From RH-AL1 sp965198495 (GTDB taxonomy: Bacteria > Pseudomonadota > Alphaproteobacteria > Rhizobiales > Beijerinckiaceae), in contig CBDAPL010000001.1 of the NCBI GenBank assembly GCA_965198495.1, forward strand, positions 3,100,001 through 3,164,000: a stretch of 64,000 bases of DNA. The letters are read 5' to 3'. The notes beneath the pieces are model-generated. The model was given only the letters and a program-made list of their open reading frames with translations. It was not told the DNA's origin and did not search any database. Numbering within the stretch: position 1 is the first letter of the stretch; every line of letters starts with the position of its first letter. The translations under genes were made by a program, and so were the position numbers. This document shows, piece by piece, positions 50,343-59,855 of this stretch.

Positions 50343-51769
50343 TGCGCAAAGTTTCGCTCGTGTTGTTTGGTGCGGCCCTGGGAGCAGCGTCCGTCACGCT
50401 CGGGACGCAGACGCATATCCTCGCCGGCGCCAACGCGGCCGCATCCGATACCTACCGCAGCCTCAACCTCTTCGGCGATGTCTTCGAGAAGATCCGCACG
50501 GACTATGTCGAGAAACCGGACGACCAGAAGCTGGTCGAGGCGGCGATCAACGGCATGCTCACCTCGCTCGATCCGCACTCCTCGTACATGGACGCCAAGG
50601 GCTTCCGCGAGATGACGGTGCAGACGCACGGCGAGTTCGGCGGGCTCGGTATCGAGGTCAGCCAGGAGGACGGTCAGATCAAGGTCGTCACGCCCATCGA
50701 CGATACGCCGGCCTCGAAGGCCGGGATCAAGTCGGGCGACATCATCTCCGCCATCGACGGCGACGCCGTCTCCGGAATGACGTTGAACCAGGCGGTCGAC
50801 AAGATGCGCGGCGCCGTCAACACCGCCGTGACCCTCAAGATCATTCGCGCGCCCGACAAGGACGGCAAGGACTTCAAGCTGACGCGCGCCGTCATCACCA
50901 TCAAGTCCGTCCGCAACAAGATCGAGGGCGACGACATCGGCTACATCCGCATCACGCAGTTCAACGAGCAGACCTACGACGGCGTGAAGGAAGCGATCGA
51001 CAAGTTCGACAAGGACATTCCGGGCGACAAGTTCAAGGGTTACATTCTCGACTTGCGCAACAATCCCGGCGGTCTGCTCGATCAGTCCATCGCCGTGTCG
51101 AACGCCTTCATCGACAAGGGCGAAATCGTTTCGACGCGCGGGCGCAACGCCGACGAGACGCAGCGCTACAACGCGCGGCCCGGCGATATCTCGCACGGCA
51201 AGCCGCTGGTGGTGCTGATCAACGGCGGCTCCGCCTCCGCCTCCGAGATCGTCGCCGGCGCGCTGCAGGACCACAAGCGCGGCACGATCATGGGCACACG
51301 CTCCTTCGGCAAGGGCTCGGTGCAGACGATCATCCCGCTCGGCCAGAACAACGGCGCCATTCGCCTGACCACGGCGCGCTACTACACGCCATCCGGCCGC
51401 TCGATCCAGGCCAAGGGCATCGAACCCGACATCCTCGTCAACGAGGACGTGCCGGCCGACCTGAAGGGCAAGGACGACGTGAAGGGCGAGGCTTCGCTCA
51501 AGGGTCATCTGATGAACGGCGCCGACGAGGGGCACGGCTCCAGCGCCTTCGTGCCGACCGACCCGGCCAAGGACAATCAGCTGATCGCCGCCGAGGACCT
51601 GCTGCGCGGCATCAAGCGCGCCGCCAACGCCACTCAGGCGAACCCGACACCGGCCGCGCCGATGCCGGCGGCGCCGCTCGCCACCTCGGTCAAGCCCGGC
51701 GAGCCGGCGCCTGCCGCGCCCACGACTGGCGGCACGCCGGCTGTGCCGCCGCCCGCGAAAATGCCCTGA
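50342..51769 (+). CDS. ctpA: Carboxyl-terminal processing protease (S41)
   Basis: A 475-residue CtpA. Signal/anchor at the N-terminus (VSLVLFGAALGAASVTLG), PDZ domain (about 90-175, QTHGEFGGLGIEVSQEDGQI), and the protease core with YILDLRNNPGGLL, the nucleophile serine in GGSASASEIVAGAL and the general-base lysine in FGKGSVQT. The C-terminal ~60 residues are a Pro/Ala-rich disordered tail. Degrades periplasmic proteins; envC-ctpA pairing suggests cell-wall hydrolase control. Confidence 0.96.
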   Translation: MRKVSLVLFGAALGAASVTLGTQTHILAGANAAASDTYRSLNLFGDVFEKIRTDYVEKPDDQKLVEAAINGMLTSLDPHSSYMDAKGFREMTVQTHGEFGGLGIEVSQEDGQIKVVTPIDDTPASKAGIKSGDIISAIDGDAVSGMTLNQAVDKMRGAVNTAVTLKIIRAPDKDGKDFKLTRAVITIKSVRNKIEGDDIGYIRITQFNEQTYDGVKEAIDKFDKDIPGDKFKGYILDLRNNPGGLLDQSIAVSNAFIDKGEIVSTRGRNADETQRYNARPGDISHGKPLVVLINGGSASASEIVAGALQDHKRGTIMGTRSFGKGSVQTIIPLGQNNGAIRLTTARYYTPSGRSIQAKGIEPDILVNEDVPADLKGKDDVKGEASLKGHLMNGADEGHGSSAFVPTDPAKDNQLIAAEDLLRGIKRAANATQANPTPAAPMPAAPLATSVKPGEPAPAAPTTGGTPAVPPPAKMP

Positions 51770-51911
51770 TCGGACCCGCCGATCGAAAGAGTGGGACCGA
51801 TCTCGGCCCCATATCGAGCTTTCCAGGCGCGTTATATGACAAGATCGGCCGAGGGGCTGGTCCGATTCGTCGGGGATTTCCAGCGAGGCGGCCCGGACAA
51901 GGATCGACCTT

Positions 51912-53162
51912 ATGGACTTGAACGCGCCACTTGGAATGAAGCCGCGGCGCAAAGCGCGGCTGGCGAACGCCAAGTGGAACCTCGCGCGTGTCGCCGGAGG
52001 TGGGCTCGCGCTCGCGGCACTCGCCGCCCTCGGAGTCTTCCTGGCCTTGGCCGATCCGCGCGGTGGCGAGCCCTATGCCATCGCGGTCATTCCGCCGCCG
52101 GGACAATCGAATCGGTCGACGGACGCGAGCGGCGGCTCCAAGGTCGGCGACCAACCCTCATCACCTGTCGCACGCTTTCGGAGCGCGGGCGTGTTGCCAT
52201 CGACGCAGACCGCGACAGACCCTCTGCAGACCGGCTCGATCACTCGCGGTCCGCAGGACACCTCGGCCGAGACCGGCACGATGGAGAACGGCGTCAAAGT
52301 CTTCCGCCCGACACGAGCATCATCGAGCGCCCCCGCTGGCGGGGATAGTCAAGCGCCGCTCATTATCGATGTCAGCAAAGCGCTCGACGACCCGCTTGGC
52401 CGCTCCAAGCCGGCACATGCGGGCGTCGCGTCGAGCCTGACGGCACCGCCTGTCGCCGCGGGACGGCCGCGTGTCGCGATCTTCGTGAGCGGCATGGGCC
52501 TGAGCCAGACCGCCACGAAAGCCGCGATGGACATGATGCCGGGAGCCGTCACGCTGGCCTTCGTGCCCTATGGCGCGACGATCGCCGCGACGGTCGCCGC
52601 CGCCAAGGCCAAAGGCCACGAGATCCTCTTGCAGATCCCGATGCAGAACGGCACCGGCGGCGCGCCCGGGCCGCACGCCTTGCGCCCGGGCGCGTCCGGC
52701 GCCGCGTTGCGCGATGATCTCGCCTGGTTGACGAGCCGGTTCGCGGGCTACGACGGTGTGACGAACCTGCTTGGCGCCCCTGTCACGGCCGACGAAGGCG
52801 TCATGACCGCCTTGCTGCGAGACGTCGGCACTCGGGGTTTGTTCTACCTCGATGATGGTCTGTCGCCACGCGGCACCGCGCTCTCGATCGGCCCCGGCCT
52901 CGATGTTCGCGTCTTGAAGGCCGATCTCGTCCTCGACGCGACGGCCGACGCACGGATGGTACAAGCGAACCTCGAGACGCTGACGGCGATCGCCAGGCGT
53001 AAGGGCTCGGCGATCGGCATGGCGAGCGGCCTGCCCGATCACATAGCCGATATCGCCCGCTTCGCCAGCGGACTCGAGGCTCAGGGCATCGTCCTGGTCC
53101 CGGTGGCGGACCTCGTCGGCAAAGGCCCGGTGAATGATCGCGGCATGGCGGTGAGCCGTTGA
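51912..53162 (+). CDS. Divergent polysaccharide deacetylase family protein (YibQ-like)
   Basis: A 416-residue membrane-anchored periplasmic protein. One membrane helix at residues 22-45 (GGGLALAALAALGVFLALAD), a linker (50-175), and the deacetylase-like domain (about 185-410): RVAIFVSGMGLSQTATKAAM, AVTLAFVPYGATIAATVAAA, HEILLQIPMQ and the GLFYLDDG stretch. This divergent group (PF04748) usually follows ctpA in alphaproteobacteria and is probably inactive or uses altered metal residues. Role in cell-wall turnover is inference. Confidence 0.88.
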   Translation: MDLNAPLGMKPRRKARLANAKWNLARVAGGGLALAALAALGVFLALADPRGGEPYAIAVIPPPGQSNRSTDASGGSKVGDQPSSPVARFRSAGVLPSTQTATDPLQTGSITRGPQDTSAETGTMENGVKVFRPTRASSSAPAGGDSQAPLIIDVSKALDDPLGRSKPAHAGVASSLTAPPVAAGRPRVAIFVSGMGLSQTATKAAMDMMPGAVTLAFVPYGATIAATVAAAKAKGHEILLQIPMQNGTGGAPGPHALRPGASGAALRDDLAWLTSRFAGYDGVTNLLGAPVTADEGVMTALLRDVGTRGLFYLDDGLSPRGTALSIGPGLDVRVLKADLVLDATADARMVQANLETLTAIARRKGSAIGMASGLPDHIADIARFASGLEAQGIVLVPVADLVGKGPVNDRGMAVSR

Positions 53163-53674
53163 CCGTGCCATCTCACGAGATCAGCCAATATCGGCCATGC
53201 GTCGGCATCATGCTGTTGAACGCGGCCGGTCTCGTGTTCATTGGACAGCGCAAGGCCAAGCGCACGTCGGATCCTCTCGGCGGCGGCTATCTCTGGCAGA
53301 TGCCCCAGGGCGGTATCGATCCAGGCGAGGATCCCTACATGGCCGCCGTTCGTGAACTCGCGGAGGAAACCAACGTCACGTCCGTCGAGAAACTCGCCGA
53401 GGCGCAGGATTGGTACACCTACGACCTGCCTGTCGACGCGACGAAGAAGGCGTGGCGCGGCCGCTATCAGGGGCAGCGGCAGAAATGGTTCGCCTTGCGC
53501 TTCACCGGCAAGGAAAGCGAGATCGACGTGCTCGCGCCTGCCGGCGGCGTAAAGCCGGAGTTCGATGCTTGGCGTTGGGCCCGCATGGAAACGTTGCCCG
53601 ATCTCATCATCCCCTTCAAGCGCCCGGTCTATGAGCAGGTCGTGAAGGTCTTCGCCGGCTTCGCGGCGCCGTGA
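53159..53674 (+). CDS. rppH: RNA pyrophosphohydrolase (Nudix)
   Basis: A 171-residue RppH that removes pyrophosphate from mRNA 5' ends. YRPCVGIMLLNAAGLVFIGQ then the Nudix box GGIDPGEDPYMAAVRELAEE (about 45-65) and WYTYDLPVDA, RYQGQRQKWFALRF. TTG at 53159 overlaps the previous stop by four bases (TTGA); a GTG two codons later is an alternative. Part of the ctpA-deacetylase-rppH run seen across Hyphomicrobiales. Confidence 0.93.
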   Translation: MTVPSHEISQYRPCVGIMLLNAAGLVFIGQRKAKRTSDPLGGGYLWQMPQGGIDPGEDPYMAAVRELAEETNVTSVEKLAEAQDWYTYDLPVDATKKAWRGRYQGQRQKWFALRFTGKESEIDVLAPAGGVKPEFDAWRWARMETLPDLIIPFKRPVYEQVVKVFAGFAAP

Positions 53675-53687
53675 TCTTCTCTCGCGT

Positions 53688-54428
53688 CTAAGGCCCTTCG
53701 GCCAGGGCGATCGGCTCCGGCGGCGCGGTCGACGGCAGTCCGAAACGCGCGAGCGCATCGACCATGTGGCTCGGCACCGGCGCCTCGACGACGATCGCCG
53801 GCTTCGTCTTGGCGAGAGGCACGCTGATCGCGCGGGCGTGAAGATGGAGGCGCTCGCTCGGGTCGGGACGCCCGTAGATCGGATCGCCGACGATCGGCCA
53901 GCCCATCGCGGCACAGTGGACGCGAAGCTGATGCGTGCGCCCCGTCAGAGGCTCCAGCGCCAGCGCGGCGCGACCCTCGCTGCGGCCGAGGACGGTGAAG
54001 CGGGTGCGCGATGGCAGCCCTTGCGGGTCGACCTTCATCCACCAGCCCCGGGTCGCGTCGAGCCGGCCGAGCGGCAGGTCGATCAGCCCCGCGTCCGCTT
54101 CCGGCTCGCCCTCGACGAGTGCCCAATAGGTCTTGGCGATCTTGCCCTGCTTGAACAGCAGGCCGAGCTTCTCCAGCGCCTTGTGGTGGCGCCCCAGCAC
54201 CAGGCAGCCGGACGTGTCGCGATCGAGCCGGTGCGCCAGCGCCGGATCGCGCGGCAGGCCGAAGCGCAGGCCACCGAACAGCGCCTCGAGGTTGGCGCCG
54301 CCCTTCGGCCCGCGATGCACGGCGATGCCGGCGGGCTTGTTCAAGACCAGCATCAGACCGTCGCGATAAAGCAGCCTGTCGACGATCGTCGCCGCGTTCA
54401 GGAAATCTTCGTCACGCTCCGCCAGCAT
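53688..54428 (-). CDS. RluA-family pseudouridine synthase
   Basis: A 246-residue RluA-type synthase without an S4 domain. Motifs: LNKPAGIAVHRGPKGG (motif I), LAHRLDRDTSGCLVLGRH with the catalytic Asp (about 66-70), and the late EPLTGRTHQLRVHCAAMGWP. Acts on rRNA or tRNA uridines in the cytoplasm, target not assignable. Convergent with rppH. Confidence 0.93.
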   Translation of the reverse strand: MLAERDEDFLNAATIVDRLLYRDGLMLVLNKPAGIAVHRGPKGGANLEALFGGLRFGLPRDPALAHRLDRDTSGCLVLGRHHKALEKLGLLFKQGKIAKTYWALVEGEPEADAGLIDLPLGRLDATRGWWMKVDPQGLPSRTRFTVLGRSEGRAALALEPLTGRTHQLRVHCAAMGWPIVGDPIYGRPDPSERLHLHARAISVPLAKTKPAIVVEAPVPSHMVDALARFGLPSTAPPEPIALAEGP

Positions 54429-54493
54429 CGCCCCATCATGCCTTCGCCTCGAGAACGGTTTCCGTTATAACGTCGGGCGAACGGAGTCCCGCA

Positions 54494-54829
54494 TTGCGTC
54501 ACGCGTCACATCCTCTGTCCCGGACACTCGCCCGCGCCGTGGCTTTCGGCGCGCTCGCGCTGACGCTCGCCGGATGCGGCCGTCGCGGACCGCTCGAGCT
54601 GCCGGCCAGCGCGCCGCCCACGCAGGCCCAGGCGGCGGCCGATCAGACCGCCCAAACGGTCGCCTTGCAGAACAAGGACACGCCTGGTGTTCTCCAGAGC
54701 CCGAACCAGTATTACGAGCAGTCGGCCGCCGCCAAGCAGCAGGTGTTCGTAGCCGGTCCGGCGCCGCGCGCGATCAACGCGGCCCCGGTCACCAGGCCAA
54801 CCAAGTTCCCGCTCGACCCGCTGCTCTAG
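54494..54829 (+). CDS. Small LptM-like lipoprotein
   Basis: A 111-residue lipoprotein: signal RAVAFGALALTLAGCGRRGP with the lipobox LAGC, then the conserved CGRRGPLELP, the motif shared by LptM/YifL lipoproteins that assist LptD maturation. TTG start chosen from the GGAG site 7 bases upstream. Precedes lysA by three bases, the usual yifL-lysA arrangement. Confidence 0.85.
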   Translation: MRHASHPLSRTLARAVAFGALALTLAGCGRRGPLELPASAPPTQAQAAADQTAQTVALQNKDTPGVLQSPNQYYEQSAAAKQQVFVAGPAPRAINAAPVTRPTKFPLDPLL

Positions 54830-54832
54830 CCG

Positions 54833-56104
54833 ATGCACCATTTCACCATGCGGGGCGGCGTGCTCCACGCCGAGGACGTCGATTTGTCGGCGATGGCCGA
54901 CACGCTGGGCACGCCGTTCTACTGCTACTCGTCCGCGACGATCGTCCGGCACTATCGCGTCTTCGAGGAGGCGTTCACAGGCCTCGACGCGATGGTCTGC
55001 TACGCGGTCAAGGCCAATTCCAACCAGGCCGTCCTCGCCACCCTCGCGCGAGAAGGCGCCGGCATGGACGTGGTATCGGAGGGCGAGCTGCGCCGCGCCC
55101 GCGCCGCCGGCGTCCCAGCCTCGCGCATTACCTTCTCCGGCGTCGGCAAGACCGAAGCGGAGATCGCCCACGCGCTCGACGAGGACATCCTGTGCTTCAA
55201 CGTCGAGTCGGAGCCCGAGCTCGCCATGCTCTCGCGCGCCGCTGTCGCGAAGGGGCGGATGGCGCGCGTCGCGTTGCGCGTCAACCCTGACGTCGACGCG
55301 CTGACCCACGCCAAGATCGCCACCGGCAAGGCGGAGAACAAGTTCGGCATTCCAATCGCGCGCGCACGCGCCGTCTATCGTCAAGCCGCAAGCCTGCCCG
55401 GCATCGCCGTCACCGGTGTCGACATGCACATCGGGTCGCAAATCACCGACCTCGCGCCGTTCGATCATGCCTTCGCGATCCTCGCTACCTTCCTCGACGC
55501 GCTCGCGGAAGACGGTCACAGGATCGAGCATATCGACCTTGGCGGCGGCCTCGGCATTCCTTACCGGCGCGGCGAGGATCCCGACAGCTACCACCCCGAT
55601 CGCTATGCCGCCCTCGTCCAGTCGCGGCTAGGGCGCTTCGCCTGCCGATTCATCTTCGAGCCGGGCCGGCTCATCGTCGGCAACGCCGGCGTGCTCGTGA
55701 CAAGCGTGATCCTGGTCAAGCGGGGCGACGCGAAAAGCTTCGTCGTCGTCGACGCGGCGATGAACGACCTGATCCGCCCGACCCTCTACGAGGCGCATCA
55801 CGAGATCGCGCCGCTGCGCGCGCAAGCTCCGGAAGCCGCGACGATCGAGGCCGACGTGGTGGGACCCGTCTGCGAGACCGGCGACTATCTGGCACAGGGT
55901 CGCAGGATGGCGTGCCCGGCGGCAGGCGACAGGCTGGTCGTGATGTCCGCCGGCGCCTATGGTGCGGTCCAGGCCGGAACATACAACACGCGTTTGCTGG
56001 TGCCTGAGGTGCTTGTACGCGGCGCCGATTACAGCGTCGTCCGGCCGCGTCCCTCCTACGACGCGCTGATCGGGCTCGACAAACTTCCGGCTTGGTTGCG
56101 ATAA
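54833..56104 (+). CDS. lysA: Diaminopimelate decarboxylase
   Basis: A 423-residue fold-type III PLP enzyme converting meso-diaminopimelate to lysine. PLP lysine (Lys60) in CYAVKANSNQ, GMDVVSEGEL, VDMHIGSQITDL, the glycine-rich HIDLGGGLGIPY, EPGRLIVGNAGVL and GPVCETGDYL near the active-site Cys. Complete and typical length. Followed by the TIGR02302 gene after 48 bases. Confidence 0.97.
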   Translation: MHHFTMRGGVLHAEDVDLSAMADTLGTPFYCYSSATIVRHYRVFEEAFTGLDAMVCYAVKANSNQAVLATLAREGAGMDVVSEGELRRARAAGVPASRITFSGVGKTEAEIAHALDEDILCFNVESEPELAMLSRAAVAKGRMARVALRVNPDVDALTHAKIATGKAENKFGIPIARARAVYRQAASLPGIAVTGVDMHIGSQITDLAPFDHAFAILATFLDALAEDGHRIEHIDLGGGLGIPYRRGEDPDSYHPDRYAALVQSRLGRFACRFIFEPGRLIVGNAGVLVTSVILVKRGDAKSFVVVDAAMNDLIRPTLYEAHHEIAPLRAQAPEAATIEADVVGPVCETGDYLAQGRRMACPAAGDRLVVMSAGAYGAVQAGTYNTRLLVPEVLVRGADYSVVRPRPSYDALIGLDKLPAWLR

Positions 56105-56152
56105 ACAAGGTTTGCGCCCGCTCCGATCCCGGACGCTGGCCGGAGCAGCCGT

Positions 56153-58861
56153 TTGACCGAGCCGTCGCCGAACTCGAAAACGCGAACGCCCGCGCAGACC
56201 GGGACGGAGAGGCGCCTCGCGCGCCTGATCGCGCTGGCCCGCGCCGCCGACGGCTGGGAGCGGCTGTGGCGCGGCATCGTCCCGCCGCTTGTCGTCGTCG
56301 GCCTGTTCCTCTGCGTGTCGTGGCTCGGCCTATGGCTCGAGGTGCCGCATGTCGCCCGCGTCGTCGGCGTCGGCCTGTTCGCGCTCCTGCTTCTCGCCTC
56401 CTGCTGGGGGCTGCGGCGCCTGGCACCGCTCTCCCGAAGTGACGCGCTCAAGCGTATCGACCGGGCATCCGGCCTGGCTCATCGTCCGGCATCGGTGCTC
56501 GACGACACGCTCGCGACAGCCGGCCGCGACCCTTCGACCGATGCGCTCTGGGCGCTCCACCGCCGCCGCGCCGAAGCCGAGGCGGCACGTCTGCGGCCGA
56601 GCGCGCCCTCGCCGCGCCTCGTCGATCGCGACCGTTACGCGCTGCGCGCCGGAATCATCGCGGCGCTCATCGCCTGCGCGATCATCGCCGGGCCGCAGCG
56701 CTACGCGCGCGTCGCCGCCGCCTTCGATTTCGGCGGAAGTGCCGGCTCGGGTCCAAGCTACCGGCTCGACGCCTGGATCGACCCGCCGCCCTACACCGGC
56801 AAGGCGCCGGTGCTGCTCGACCTCGCCTCCGACAGCGCGCGCGACGCGACGCATCCACGTACGATTGCCGCCCCCGCCGGCTCCGTCGTGATCGTGCGCT
56901 CGTCGGGCGGATCGCCAGCCGAGATCGAGACCACGGGTCCGCTGCTGCCGCCGCCGGCCAAGCCGAAAGGCGAGGCGTCCGATGGCGAGAGCGTTGGCGC
57001 GAAGGACGCGCCCGCTTCCGGCACGAACGAAAGGCGGCTCGTGCTGCATGGCGATAGCCGCCTCGTGCTGCGCCATGGCGGCGCCCTGCGCGGGATCTTC
57101 GATCTCGCCGCGATCCCCGACAAGCCGCCGACCATCATGCTGCGCGCGGTGCCCAAGGCCAACGCCAGGGGCTCTCTGACCCTCGCCTACACGATCGGCG
57201 ACGATTACGGGGTGACCAAGGCCGAGGCGACCTTCACGAACCCGAAGGTCGACGGCGAATCGGTCGCCGGTCGCTCGCTCGTGCCGGCCCCCAAGATCGA
57301 ACTCGCGCTCCCCGGTCTTGCCAACGGCGTCGGCGATGGCGAGACGACCGGCGATCTGTCCGATAGCCCTTGGGCCGGGGCGGAGGTGACGATGACGCTC
57401 GTCGCTCACGACGACGGCGGCAATGAGGGGCACGGCGAGCCGGCAACGATCACCCTGCCGCAGAAGCCCTTCGTCAACCCGCTTGCCCGCGCGCTAGTTG
57501 AACAGCGCCGCAAGCTCGTGCTCGAACCGGGCCGGCGCGCCGAGGTCGGCAACGCGCTCGATGCCCTGATGATCGCGCCGCAGGATTTCGGGACCAGCCC
57601 CTCGATCTATCTCGGCCTTCGCTTCGCCGCCGACAGCCTCGCCCATGCCGAGGGCGACAAGCAGCTCGTCGAGGTCGCGGATTTTCTCTGGGGCATGGCG
57701 CAGCAGATCGAGAACGGCGACCTGAGCGAGGCCGAGAAGGCGTTGCGCAACGCCGAGAAGGAGCTGCGCGACGCCATCGACCGAAAGGCGCCGGACGAAG
57801 AGGTCCAGAAGCTGACGCAGAACCTGCAGGCGGCGATGGACAAGTTCCTCAAGGAGCTCGCCCAGCAGCAGCAGAAGGAAGACCAGCAGCAGGCCGACAG
57901 CCAGAATGCGAAGGGATCGAAATCGATCAGCCAGAAGGATTTGCAGGCGCTGATCGAGAAGCTGAAGGACAAGATGCGCAACGGCGACCGCGAGGAAGCC
58001 AAGCGCGCGCTCGACGAGCTGCAGGACATTCTCGAGAACCTGAAGACGGCCAAGCGCCAGAAGGCCGATCCGCAGGCGCGCGCGATGGCCGAAGGGCTGA
58101 ACCAGCTCGATCAGGCGATGCGCGACCAGCAGGACCTGCGTGACGAGACCTTCAAGAAAGGCCAGCAGGATCTGGACGGGCAAGGCCAACAGCAGCAGGG
58201 CCAGAGCGGACAGGAGGGCGACCAGCAGGGTCAGCCGCCGGGAAGCCAAGGCGCCGGGCGCGGTCCGGGCCAGCGTGGTCGCCCAGGCCAGCAGGGCCAG
58301 CAGAGACAAGGTCAATCGGGCCAGGCACAGGCCGGTCAGGGCCAGGCCGGGCAGAAGAAGACGCTCGGCGAGCGCCAGCAGGAGCTGCACGATCGGCTCG
58401 CGGAGATCCAGAAGAAGCTGAAGCAGGCCGGCGAGGGCCAGGGCGCGCTCGACGACGCCGGCAAGGACATGCGTGAGGCCGAAGAGGCGTTGCGCGACGG
58501 CGAAGGCTCCAACGGTCAGGCTGTGGACGCACAGGGGCGCGCGCTCGAAGCCCTGCGCAAGGGCGCGAAAAAGCTCGCCGACGCGATGAAGCAGCAGGGC
58601 GGCGAACAAGGTGGCGAGGCCAACAGCGAGAGCGAAGGCAGCGAGGGCTCGCAGGAGGGGCAGCAGACCGGCGACGCCGACCCGCTCGGCCGGCCGCGCG
58701 GCGGCAATTCGATCAATTCCGCGTCGCGTTTCGACCCGCTCGGCATTCCCGCCGCCCAGCGCGCTCAGCGCGTGCTCGAGGAGTTGCGCCGTCGCCTCGG
58801 CGATCCGTCCCGCAATCAGGAGGAGATCGACTATCTCGAGCGCCTCTTGCGCTCGTATTGA
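56153..58861 (+). CDS. TIGR02302 (DUF4175) membrane protein
   Basis: A 902-residue protein of the TIGR02302/DUF4175 family found in alphaproteobacteria beside lysA. Membrane helices near 40-60, 68-90 and 160-180; an Ig-like beta region (200-400); coiled coils (460-620) rich in K, E, Q; a glycine/glutamine-rich low-complexity stretch (about 665-745, nt 58150-58380) and a conserved C-terminus (RRGGNSINSASRFDPLGIPA). TTG start. Function unknown; presumed envelope role. Confidence 0.88.
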   Translation: MTEPSPNSKTRTPAQTGTERRLARLIALARAADGWERLWRGIVPPLVVVGLFLCVSWLGLWLEVPHVARVVGVGLFALLLLASCWGLRRLAPLSRSDALKRIDRASGLAHRPASVLDDTLATAGRDPSTDALWALHRRRAEAEAARLRPSAPSPRLVDRDRYALRAGIIAALIACAIIAGPQRYARVAAAFDFGGSAGSGPSYRLDAWIDPPPYTGKAPVLLDLASDSARDATHPRTIAAPAGSVVIVRSSGGSPAEIETTGPLLPPPAKPKGEASDGESVGAKDAPASGTNERRLVLHGDSRLVLRHGGALRGIFDLAAIPDKPPTIMLRAVPKANARGSLTLAYTIGDDYGVTKAEATFTNPKVDGESVAGRSLVPAPKIELALPGLANGVGDGETTGDLSDSPWAGAEVTMTLVAHDDGGNEGHGEPATITLPQKPFVNPLARALVEQRRKLVLEPGRRAEVGNALDALMIAPQDFGTSPSIYLGLRFAADSLAHAEGDKQLVEVADFLWGMAQQIENGDLSEAEKALRNAEKELRDAIDRKAPDEEVQKLTQNLQAAMDKFLKELAQQQQKEDQQQADSQNAKGSKSISQKDLQALIEKLKDKMRNGDREEAKRALDELQDILENLKTAKRQKADPQARAMAEGLNQLDQAMRDQQDLRDETFKKGQQDLDGQGQQQQGQSGQEGDQQGQPPGSQGAGRGPGQRGRPGQQGQQRQGQSGQAQAGQGQAGQKKTLGERQQELHDRLAEIQKKLKQAGEGQGALDDAGKDMREAEEALRDGEGSNGQAVDAQGRALEALRKGAKKLADAMKQQGGEQGGEANSESEGSEGSQEGQQTGDADPLGRPRGGNSINSASRFDPLGIPAAQRAQRVLEELRRRLGDPSRNQEEIDYLERLLRSY

Positions 58862-58911
58862 ATGCCACTCAGCTTAGGTGGCGGGCGCTGCGGCGCGCGT
58901 GAAGGACATCC

Positions 58912-59106
58912 ATGCATCTCGCCACCAACTTCCTGGTCGCCGGCGCCGTCGGCGCGGTGGCGCTCGTGCTCTTTCTCGGCCTCGCCAACATGTGGCGCGG
59001 CGGCGACCCGAACCTGTCGCAGCGCCTCATGCGCTGGCGTGTCGGGCTGCAATTCTGCGCCATCCTGATAATCATGACGGTGCTCTTCTTCCGTCCGCAC
59101 CGGTGA
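58912..59106 (+). CDS. HIG1-like twin-transmembrane protein
   Basis: A 64-residue protein with two membrane helices (FLVAGAVGAVALVLFLGLAN; GLQFCAILIIMTVLFF) around a basic turn with QRLMRWRVG. The layout matches the HIG1-domain/twin-transmembrane proteins of alphaproteobacteria, related to respiratory supercomplex factors. It precedes the adenosyltransferase gene by 22 bases. Confidence 0.85.
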   Translation: MHLATNFLVAGAVGAVALVLFLGLANMWRGGDPNLSQRLMRWRVGLQFCAILIIMTVLFFRPHR

Positions 59107-59128
59107 CATCCGGGAACAAGGAACCTCG

Positions 59129-59716
59129 ATGGTCGTCCTGAACCGCATCTACACGAAGACCGGCGACACCGGGACGACCGCGCTCGGCACGGGCGAGCGG
59201 CGCCGCAAGGATGACCTGCGTATCGAGACCTACGGCACGGTCGACGAGGCGAATGCCGCGATCGGCCTCGCCCGCCTCTCGACGGCGGCCGATCCGGCGC
59301 TGGCCGAGCTCGACGCGATGCTCGCCCGCATCCAGAACGACATGTTCGATCTCGGCGCCGACCTCTGTACGCCCGATGACGGCAAACCCCTCGCCTACGA
59401 GCCGCTGCGCATCGTCGAGCCACAGGTCGAGCGGCTCGAGACCGACATCGACGCGCTCAACGCCGAACTCAGCCCGCTGCGCTCCTTCGTGCTGCCCGCC
59501 GGCTCGCCGGCGGCGGTGGCGCTTCACCTCGCGCGCACCGTGACGCGCCGCGCCGAACGACTGCTGGTGACCCTGCACGCGTCGCCCAACGAGCCGGTCG
59601 GCGCGCCGGCGCTGAAGTATCTGAACCGGCTCTCGGACTTCCTTTTCGTGGCATCGCGCTGGGCCAACCACAAAGGCCCCGGCGACGTGCTCTGGGCGCC
59701 GGGCAAGTTCCGCTAG
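59129..59716 (+). CDS. Cob(I)alamin adenosyltransferase (PduO type)
   Basis: A 195-residue ATR that transfers adenosine from ATP to reduced cobalamin. ATP-binding head YTKTGDTGTTALGTGERRRK, then RIETYGTVDEANAAIGLA, and the C-terminal helix with RTVTRRAERLLV and LKYLNRLSDFLFVASRWAN. Trimeric cytoplasmic enzyme. Its place before etfBA and a cobalt/nickel transporter group suggests supply of adenosylcobalamin-dependent metabolism; the link is inference. Confidence 0.94.
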   Translation: MVVLNRIYTKTGDTGTTALGTGERRRKDDLRIETYGTVDEANAAIGLARLSTAADPALAELDAMLARIQNDMFDLGADLCTPDDGKPLAYEPLRIVEPQVERLETDIDALNAELSPLRSFVLPAGSPAAVALHLARTVTRRAERLLVTLHASPNEPVGAPALKYLNRLSDFLFVASRWANHKGPGDVLWAPGKFR

Positions 59717-59855
59717 CCGATCGTGCGTCTCGCGCGGTGATAGACATCCAGCCGCGTTGACTCGCAAGTGAGCCGTGACTACGAAAATCAACGATTCGCG
59801 AGAAGCGCGACGCCGAGAGTAGCGTCCAAAGCTCACCGTTCTGGAGCAGATCGCC

